From: Polyangiaceae bacterium
Lineage (GTDB): Bacteria > Myxococcota_A > Polyangia > Polyangiales > Polyangiaceae
Direction: 5' to 3'
NCBI GenBank assembly: GCA_025937835.1
Contig: JAICQO010000024.1
Span: forward strand, 1 to 64,000
Length of the DNA: 64,000 nucleotides
Part shown: in pieces, positions 16,144 to 23,700 of the stretch
How the letters are laid out: the number at the start of each line of letters is the position of its first letter
How positions within the stretch are numbered: the stretch's first letter is position 1
Made by a program: the position numbers and the translations under genes
Notes under the pieces: model-generated
The model's input: only the letters and a program-made list of their open reading frames with translations
Databases searched by the model: none
What the model was told of the DNA's origin: nothing

Positions 16144-17594
16144 TGTCGCGCCGCGTTTCACCCGAGAATCGTCGCGAGCGCCGGGCACGCAGGCGGCTCT
16201 CCGCGCGCGAGCGGGGCGCGGCGTTCTTGATGGTGCTCGGTGCGCTGACCATCCTCACGGTGATGTTGACCGAGCTCCAGGACGAGAGCTCGGCGGAGCT
16301 CGCCGGGGCGCTCCAGGCGCGCGACGCCGTGGTCGCCGAGTACGCCGCCAAGAGCGGGGCGAACCTCGGGCGGCTGCTGCTCGCCGCCGAGCCCACGATC
16401 CGCAAGGCCGTGGGCCCGATCATGATGATGATGTTCAAGGGTCAGGCGCCGCAGATCCCGGTCTGGGATTTCGCCGATCGAGTGCTCGGCGTGTTCAGCG
16501 ACGAGACCGGCGCGCAGGCCTTCGCTCAGTTCTCCGGGCTCGACGTGAGCCAGGGTAAAAACCTGGGGCTTACCGGCGCACACTTCGAGCTCAAGGTCGT
16601 GGACGAGGACTCGAAGATCAACGCCAACGTGCGCGCCAGCGAGTTCTCGAAGGTCCGGCTCGTCGCGCAGCTCTCGTCGCTGATGCTCGGCCCGCAATAC
16701 GACCCGCTGTTCGAGCGCAAGGACGCGGACGGCAACTACTCGGACCGCCAGACCATCTGCTCGGCGCTGATCGATTGGACGGACCCGGATCAAGAAACCC
16801 AGCTCTGCGATCCGACCTCGACCACCGCACAGCAGATGCCGGCCGAGGACTCGTACTACGAGCTCTTGAAGGTGCCGTACACGCGCAAGAACGCGCCGTT
16901 CGACAGCTTCCAGGAGCTGCACCGCGTGCGCGGCTTCAGCGACGACTTCTGGGCCACGTTCATCGATCCGGATCCGGACAAACCCGAGAAGCGCACGATG
17001 ACGGTGTGGGGTGCGGCCGAAGGCGTGAACATCAACACCGCCGCGCCTCAAACGCTGCTCGCGCTGGTGTGCTCGAACGCGCTGAACTCGCCGCCTCGGA
17101 TGTGCACCGATCCGATGGAGGCGCAGAAGTTTTTGACCCTGGTCACCTTGGCGCGCAGCTTCACCATGGGGGCGCCGCCCTTCGGCTCGCCCAAGGCCTT
17201 CGTCAGCACCCTGAAGGGCAAGGGCATACTCGGTCCGATGTTCGTCGCCGCCGGGCTCGAGCCCGTCACGCTCGACTCGGAGGAGAACGCGATGAAGGCG
17301 ATGACCACCGAGAGCAAGGTGTTCTCCCTGTATGCCGTCGGGGTAGTGAAATCCGGCAAGCGCGAGTCCCGCGTGGCGACCCATACCGTCGTCGATTTCC
17401 GCGGCGCGCCGCCGCCCGGCCAGGAGACCAACCCGGACCCCACCGGGAGCGGGACCGGGACCGCGACCGGGACCGCGACCGGGACGACCGGTAGCAGCCC
17501 CGGCGCCAGCACCCAGGAAGGCGTGGGCTCGCCGCTCACTCGCGCGATCGAGGCGAGCCCGGCGGGAAACGTGGTCTACTTTCGCATCGACTGA
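16143..17594 (+). CDS. gspK: Minor pseudopilin GspK (tip protein)
   Basis: About 483 residues. The N-terminus is RERGAAFLMVLGALTILTVML, the GspK signal in which the usual +5 Glu is absent. It continues with the GspK core: EDSKINANVRAS, LIDWTDPDQ and WGAAEGVNINTAAPQTLLALV. Near the C-terminus a Gly-Thr-Ala-Thr repeat (~435-450) is encoded by the hexamer repeat 17445-17486; E. coli-type GspK lacks such a tail and is ~330 residues long. The ATG overlaps the gspJ stop (TGATG); a GTG three bases earlier is an alternative. Confidence 0.9.
   Translation: MSRRVSPENRRERRARRRLSARERGAAFLMVLGALTILTVMLTELQDESSAELAGALQARDAVVAEYAAKSGANLGRLLLAAEPTIRKAVGPIMMMMFKGQAPQIPVWDFADRVLGVFSDETGAQAFAQFSGLDVSQGKNLGLTGAHFELKVVDEDSKINANVRASEFSKVRLVAQLSSLMLGPQYDPLFERKDADGNYSDRQTICSALIDWTDPDQETQLCDPTSTTAQQMPAEDSYYELLKVPYTRKNAPFDSFQELHRVRGFSDDFWATFIDPDPDKPEKRTMTVWGAAEGVNINTAAPQTLLALVCSNALNSPPRMCTDPMEAQKFLTLVTLARSFTMGAPPFGSPKAFVSTLKGKGILGPMFVAAGLEPVTLDSEENAMKAMTTESKVFSLYAVGVVKSGKRESRVATHTVVDFRGAPPPGQETNPDPTGSGTGTATGTATGTTGSSPGASTQEGVGSPLTRAIEASPAGNVVYFRID
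17445..17486. repeat. Hexanucleotide repeat (GGGACC/GCGACC), 7 units, inside gspK
   Basis: Seven hexamers, GGGAGC then alternating GGGACC and GCGACC, encode Gly-Ser/Thr-Gly-Thr-Ala-Thr in the GspK tail. The unit resembles the GGGAAC repeat at 1955-2020, and both are in coding frame. Confidence 0.8.
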
Positions 17595-17625
17595 GCGTCA
17601 GGCTCCGGAGTATCAAAAAAACCTC

Positions 17626-19134
17626 GTGGCACGTTTCATCGGACTCGACATCGGCGCTCGCACCGTCCGCGCTGCGCTGATCGCCACCCGCTACCGCAAA
17701 GTCGCGATCGAGCGGCTCGAAGAGGTGGCGGTGCTCGGCAACGACTACGACGCCGTTCAGGTGGCCGTGACCACCGCTGGGAGCGCGCTCTTACCGCACG
17801 CCGAGGGGCTTTCGACCGCCATCGAGGGCGATCTGGCGTTCGTGCACCGCATCACGCTGCCGGCGGCGGCAGCCAAGCGCGTGACCGAGGTGCTGCCGTT
17901 CGAGCTCGAGGCGCACGTACCCGTGGATCCGGCCGAGCTCGCCTACGACCACCGGCTGCTCCGGCGCGAGGCGAACGACGCGCCGTTGGTCGTGCTGCTC
18001 GCCGCAGCGCGCCTCGAACACCTCGGGGCGCGCGTGGAGCTCGTGCGGCGCGCGCTGGGCCGCGAGCCCGACCGGCTAGCGTGCGGTTCGATGGCCCTCG
18101 CCAACCTCGCCGGGATCATTCCCGAGCTGCGCGTGCCCGGGCCCGTCGCGATGGTCGACCTCGGCGGGCGGCGCACCGAGGTGACACTGATGGCTCACGG
18201 CGAGCCGGTCTGGGTGCGCACGCTGTCGCGCGGTGTCGAGGGCTTGCCGGAATCTGCGGGGCCGCTCGCTGCGGAGCTCAAGCAGACGATGCTGTCGTGG
18301 TCCGCGAACCAGGGTAGCGCCGTGGAGCGCGTCTACCTGGTCGGCGGCGGTTCTCAGGCCGAGGGAGCCGCGGCGTTTCTGGCTCACGAGCTCGGGATCC
18401 CGATCGAGCCGCTGCCGCCGCTCGAGGCAGAGGGCTTGACGCCAGAGGTGGCGGCGAGCGCGCCGCGCTTCGCCAAGGCCATCGCGCTCGCTCTCGGCGC
18501 GGCCGGGCGCGGCCACGACGTGGATCTGCGGCGCGGGCCGCTGGCCTTCCAGCGCGGCTTCGGCTTCATCAAAGAGAAGGCGCCCGTGCTGCTCGGCCTG
18601 GTGGCGGCGACCTTCGTGAGCTTCTTGTTTGCGACCTGGGCCGAGGTACGCGGCCTCTCGAGGGAGCACGAGGCCTTGCTGGGCCGGCTCTCGAGCGTGA
18701 GCCAGGCCGTGCTCGGCGAGCCTCTCGAAGATGCGGAGACCGCGTCGCTCGAGCTCGAGCGCGCGACCGCCATGGACGACATGGATCCGCTGCCGCACAT
18801 GGACGCCTTCGACGTGCTCGTGGAGATCTCGCAGATCATCCCGACCACGGTCACGCACGACATCGAAGACTTCGACATGCAGCGCGGCCACGTGAAGATG
18901 CAGGGCGTGATCGGCTCGGCAGAAGAGGCGCAGAACGTCGCGAACGAGCTCCAGAACGTGCGCTGCGTGCGCGGTCCCAAGATCGGCAAGATCACCAGGG
19001 CGATCAACAGCGACCGCCAGAAGTACGTGGTCGAGTTCGACGTCAAGTGCGACGACGACGGGCCGAAGAAGAAGAAGAAGGACGCCGCGGCCGCCGAGAA
19101 GCCGCCGGAAAACACCGAGGAGAACGCGCCGTGA
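17626..19134 (+). CDS. gspL: Type II secretion protein GspL (PilM-like cytoplasmic domain plus membrane anchor)
   Basis: GspL recruits GspE to the membrane. The 502-residue product begins MARFIGLDIGARTVRAALI, the actin-like PilM/FtsA fold, with a second phosphate-loop-like segment MVDLGGRRTEVTLM (~165-180) and VYLVGGGSQAEGAAAFL (~240). A membrane helix lies near 322-342, followed by a periplasmic ferredoxin-like domain and a Lys/Glu-rich tail. It starts at GTG; the GGAG upstream is too far away to be a normal ribosome site. It is longer than the enterobacterial protein (~400 aa). Its last bases overlap gspM (GTGA). Confidence 0.88.
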   Translation: MARFIGLDIGARTVRAALIATRYRKVAIERLEEVAVLGNDYDAVQVAVTTAGSALLPHAEGLSTAIEGDLAFVHRITLPAAAAKRVTEVLPFELEAHVPVDPAELAYDHRLLRREANDAPLVVLLAAARLEHLGARVELVRRALGREPDRLACGSMALANLAGIIPELRVPGPVAMVDLGGRRTEVTLMAHGEPVWVRTLSRGVEGLPESAGPLAAELKQTMLSWSANQGSAVERVYLVGGGSQAEGAAAFLAHELGIPIEPLPPLEAEGLTPEVAASAPRFAKAIALALGAAGRGHDVDLRRGPLAFQRGFGFIKEKAPVLLGLVAATFVSFLFATWAEVRGLSREHEALLGRLSSVSQAVLGEPLEDAETASLELERATAMDDMDPLPHMDAFDVLVEISQIIPTTVTHDIEDFDMQRGHVKMQGVIGSAEEAQNVANELQNVRCVRGPKIGKITRAINSDRQKYVVEFDVKCDDDGPKKKKKDAAAAEKPPENTEENAP

Positions 19135-19733
19135 GCTTGCGTGAGCGCTTCGAGCGCCTCGAGGACCGCGAAAAGAAGTTGCTCGGCATCCTCGGCATCG
19201 TCGCGGTCGTCGGCGGTGTGCTGATCGTCCCGCTAGGCGTGGCAGCGGCGCTGCACTCGGAGCGCACGGCGAATCAAGAGCTGCGCGACGCGATCCTCGC
19301 TCTCGATACGGCCAAACCCGAGATCGACGCGGCGCGCGTGCAGCAGAAGGCCATCGAAGCGCGCTACGCGAACCCGGCGCCGCCGCTCGCGGCCTACCTG
19401 TCGAAGCTCGCCGCCGAGGTCGAGATCGAGATCCCCGAGAGCCAGGACCGGCAGGCGGTGCCGCACGGCAAGCGCTACGAGGAGCGCTCGACCAAGATCA
19501 CGATCCGCAAGACCGGAATGCTCAAGATTGCGAAGTTCATGGAAAAGATCGCGCAGTCGGGGCACCCGGTGTCGATCACGCAGCTCTCGATCCGCAAGCG
19601 CAGCGTCGAGCCCGATTCCTACGACGTCGATATGATCGTCAGCGCCTACGATCGCAAGGCCGACAAGGCGAAGGCCGAGAAGAAGCCGGGGACGCCCAAG
19701 CCCGGTGACTCCGCCGGCGAGGTGCAGAGGTGA
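19131..19733 (+). CDS. gspM: Type II secretion protein GspM
   Basis: A 200-residue bitopic protein: a short cytoplasmic N-terminus with a charged helix (RERFERLEDREKKLL), one membrane helix (~19-38), then a coiled-coil-like stretch and a ferredoxin-like periplasmic domain. It is assigned to GspM by size, topology and position after gspL, with which it forms a dimer in known systems. The GTG start overlaps the gspL stop. The C-terminus is Lys-rich. Confidence 0.82.
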   Translation: MSLRERFERLEDREKKLLGILGIVAVVGGVLIVPLGVAAALHSERTANQELRDAILALDTAKPEIDAARVQQKAIEARYANPAPPLAAYLSKLAAEVEIEIPESQDRQAVPHGKRYEERSTKITIRKTGMLKIAKFMEKIAQSGHPVSITQLSIRKRSVEPDSYDVDMIVSAYDRKADKAKAEKKPGTPKPGDSAGEVQR

Positions 19734-20758
19734 GCCCGCGGATCAGGAACATCCTGCGCTATGCGGGGCTGGTCGCGTTTTACCTGTTCGCGCTGGTGAT
19801 CTTTTGCTTCATCACGTTCCCCTACGAGCGGCTGCGCGATCGGTTGGTCGACGAGTTCAACTCCCGTCAGACCGGACCCGAGCCGCTCAGGCTCCAGCTC
19901 GAGTCTCTCGGCGCGTACTGGATCGGCGGAGTCCAGGCCAAGGGCGTGCAGCTGATCTCGCCGCCGAAGCGCCCGACCTCCGGCTCGGACGGCAGCGCGC
20001 TGCCGCCCAAGCCGAGCATCCTGCGCGTGGATTCTGCGCACGCGCGCGTCAGCCTGCTCAGCCTGCTCTTCGGCTCGGTGGATCTGAGCTTCGGAGCGGA
20101 AGCCTTCGGCGGCACGATCTCCGGGACCACCTCGGAGAGCGACGGCACGCGCGCAATCGAGCTCACGATCGAAGACGTCTCGCTCGCCGAGGCGCCGCTC
20201 CTCTCCGAGGCGATCGGGCTGCCGATGGCCGGCACCGTCGGCGGCACCCTGGATTTTCGCCTGCCGGAGGGCAAGCTCGCCAAGGCGGACGGCACGCTGA
20301 ACCTGGAAATCTTGGGGCTGTCCGCGGGTGACGGCAAAGCCAAGATCCGCGACACCATCGCCCTGCCCAAGGTCGAGGCCGGCGATCTGAAGGTGGCGGG
20401 CGACGCCAGCGAGGGGCAGCTCAAGTTCACGGACTTCTCCGCGAAGGGGCCCGATCTCGAGCTCGTGGCCGACGGCAGCATGCGCCTGCGCGACCCGCTG
20501 CCCACGAGCTTGCTCAGCCTGACTGCGCGCTTCCGCTTCACCGAGCGCTACACGACGAAGAGCGAGCTCACGAAGGCGTTGTTCGGCGCACCCGGCTCGT
20601 CCGCGCCCGGTCTGTTCGACCTCGACCCGAAGAACAAGCGCGCCAAGCGCCCGGACGGCTTCTACGGCTACCGTGCCTCGGGCACCCTCTCCGCGCCGAG
20701 CTTTCTTCCGAACCCCGGCGGCGCGAGCAAAGAAAAAGCCAAGCCCGCCGAGGACTGA
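19730..20758 (+). CDS. gspN: Type II secretion protein GspN
   Basis: A 342-residue protein with one N-terminal membrane helix (~12-32) and a long periplasmic beta-rich domain (AsmA/GspN-like repeats such as GTVGGTLDFRLPEGKLAKADGTLNLEILGLS). It is the last gene of the operon, starting at a GTG that overlaps the gspM stop. GspN is absent from many T2SS but common in delta-type operons. The call rests on position and fold pattern. Confidence 0.8.
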   Translation: MSPRIRNILRYAGLVAFYLFALVIFCFITFPYERLRDRLVDEFNSRQTGPEPLRLQLESLGAYWIGGVQAKGVQLISPPKRPTSGSDGSALPPKPSILRVDSAHARVSLLSLLFGSVDLSFGAEAFGGTISGTTSESDGTRAIELTIEDVSLAEAPLLSEAIGLPMAGTVGGTLDFRLPEGKLAKADGTLNLEILGLSAGDGKAKIRDTIALPKVEAGDLKVAGDASEGQLKFTDFSAKGPDLELVADGSMRLRDPLPTSLLSLTARFRFTERYTTKSELTKALFGAPGSSAPGLFDLDPKNKRAKRPDGFYGYRASGTLSAPSFLPNPGGASKEKAKPAED

Positions 20759-20768
20759 GACGCGACGA

Positions 20769-23700
20769 CTACGAGTCGATCGACACGGCCAGGCGCGACC
20801 GGATCGCGAAATACGCCGGATTCACCGAGTAGAGCACGAGCTCCTTGATGCGCTCGTCTGCCGGCACCGAGCTCGAGCCGTCGTCGGACGCCTTGATCAC
20901 GCGCACCGCCATGTCGAGGTCGTGACCCACGATCAGCCCCGCGCGGTCCGCCGTCAGATCGATGCCCATCACCCAGCGCTTCAGGTCGAGCGCCGCGCCG
21001 GAGGTGAGCAGCTTGGCGACCACGCGCGTCAGGTGATCGCGCACCGGACCCTGGAGGCCCGCCTCGAGCGCCGCGAGCGCCTCGTTGACGGCGCCCTCGA
21101 GCTCGGGGGCGACCGGGAACTGCGGCGAGGTGAGCTTGATCGCCGCGAACAGCCAGGCCTTCAGCGCCGTGCCCGAGGCCAACAAGTGGCGCACGTACAT
21201 CCCGGTGCGCAGGTAGGCGAGCTTCTGCGCGGCGAGGAACGCCGCGGGCTGTAGCGGCAGATCCGGGCTCAGGGCGGCCTTGCCGAGCACGAGCGACGGC
21301 GTGCGCGCGAACAAGAACGAGATCCCCGCCGGATCGTTCGGGTTCTCGTAGACGGGCGGTGGTTCGACGCCGAGCACGCCGGCGGCGAAGAACAGGCTCT
21401 GGCACAGCGGCGCGGGGTTCGCGTCGAGGTTCACGCGGTAGGCGTCGTCGAAGCCGAGCTCGGTCGGAGACTGCCCGCGTTTGGCGATGATCGCCGGCTC
21501 GATCAGCGCGAACACGCTGCTGAGCAGCGGCTCGGCCGCCGGGTGCATCACGAACGAAAGCCAATCCGCGTCCGCGATCGGCGCTTGCGCCGGCGCGGCG
21601 GTCTCGGAGCGCATCCGCTTGTAGAAGCGCTCCTCGTCGGGCTCGCTCAGCTTGAGCACGCTGAGCGCCTGGCACAGGCACCAGGCGGCGTCGGCACGCT
21701 TGGTCTCGGTGTAGAGCCGGCGCAGCACGCGGTAAGATTCGACGCGGAACGGGTTTTTCTGCAGCAGATCGAGCTCGGCGCCGACGGCCTTGTCGAGGTA
21801 CTTGAACGGATCGCTCGCGTAGAGCTTGCTCAGGTTCTCGCTGCGCTGCTTGTCGTCGGGGCTCAGGGTCTGGGCGGCCTCGTAGGCGTCGATGGCCTGG
21901 TCGATGGTGCTCGGATCCTGCTCGTAGAGCGCGCCGAGCTGGTCGAAGACCGAGGTCATGGCCGGCTTGTCTTCGGCCTTGGTCGCCGCGTCGAGCCGCT
22001 GCTTGAGCAGTCGCTCGACCTGTTTCGTGTCCTTCCTGTCCTTGTAGAGCTCGATCGATTCCTGGATCGCCTTGTCGAAGCTCGGGTCGAGCTCGAGCAC
22101 CTGCGCGTAAAACTCGAGCGCTCGTGCGCTATCCCCGATCTGCCGGCCCGTGACGATCGCCGCGGTGTGCAGGTACTTCACCTTCTGCTTCGGATCGTCG
22201 ACGAAACTCGCGAGCCGCAGCACGACGTCCACCAGCTTGTTCCAGTCCTTGTCCTCGCTGTAGAGCTGCATCAGCTTGGTGAGCAGCTTGCGGTCCTGGG
22301 GTCGCTCGTCCAGCGCGGCGACGTAGCTCTTGGCGGACTGGGTGCGATCGTTCAACTTGGCGGCGGCCACGTCGCCGATCTCGGTCAGGAGCTCGACGCG
22401 CTCGTCGTCGTGCGCCAGATCGAGATGGCGCGTCTTGATCTTGATCACCTCCGGCCAGCGCTCGAGGGCCTCGTAGGCGCGGGACAGCGCGAGCAGCGCC
22501 TCGGCGGAGCTCGGATCGAGATCTGCGGCTTCCTCGAGCGGAGCGAGCGCGTCCGCCACGCGCCCGGTTCGGCGCAGGGCTTCGCCGCGGCGGTACAGCG
22601 CGCCGGCCCGGGTGAGCTCGTTCAGCTGGTCCGAGAAGCGCGTGAGCAGCTCGCCGTAGAGCTTGGCCGCGCGCTCCGGGTCACCATGCTGGAACGTGAC
22701 CTGAGCGACGCGCTCGAGGGCTTCGAAGTCGTCCGGCGCGAGCCTCTGCAGCGCCTCGATCGGCCCGAGCGCTTTCTCGCTCGAACCGCCCTGGGTGAGC
22801 GCGTCCACGTAGCGCAAGAGCACGCGCGCCGCTTCAGCGCGCTCGAGCGCGTCGGTGCGGCCCCACACGCCCTCGAAGAACTTCGCCGCTTCCAGGAACC
22901 GGCCCCCGTCGAAGGCCAGATCGCCGAGCACCGTCAGGGCGTCCAGGTTGGTCGGATCGAGCTCGAGGGCGCGCTTGGCCGCTTGCTCCGCGCGCTCGGC
23001 GTCGCGCAGCCGGCTCCGGTACAACGCGGCCATCTGTCCCGTCAGCTTGGCCTTGGCGAGCGTTCCGTCCGTGTGCGTGAGCTCACGCTCGATCAGCTGG
23101 ATCGCGGCATGAGCGTCGCCGCGCGCCGCGACCGCGTCGCGCAGCCCCGCCGTGGCCGCGGCGTCCGCCGGCCGCGCGTCGAGCGCGCGCTTGTAGCGCT
23201 CGATCGCGCCGTCGCGATCGCCGCGGGCTTCGAGCAACTTCGCCGCGCGCAGCCACTGCTCGGCCTTGGCGTCGGCGGTCGTCGCTTGCACGGCCAGGGC
23301 CTCGATCGCCGACAGGGCGGCGTCGGCGTCACCGGCAGATTCGCGCAGGCGCGCCAGCGCTTCGAGCGCGCCGCTCTGCTCCGGGTCGAGCCGCATCACG
23401 GCTTCGTAGGCGGCGATGGCGCGCTGCGGGGCGCCGATCTGCTCGGCCAGCACCTGTGCCTGCTCGAGCAGCAGCGCCACCTTGCGCGGCGGATCCGCGA
23501 GGCCCTTCTCGTGGCGCTCGAGGATCGCGACCACGTCCTCCCAGCGCTCCTGCGCGCGATAGTGGCGGACCAACGCGGTCAGAGCGCGCTCGTGGTTCGG
23601 GTCGAGCTCGAGCATCCGTTCGAGCGCCTCGGACGCCTTGTCCCGATCGAGGAACTCCTCGTCGTAGAGCGTGGCGATGCGCTCGAGCAGCCCGAGCTTC

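Noticed and set aside
17595-17625. Terminator between gspK and gspL
   Set aside because: A CTCCGGAG palindrome followed by an A-run is present, but the stem is too short and the operon continues with gspL.
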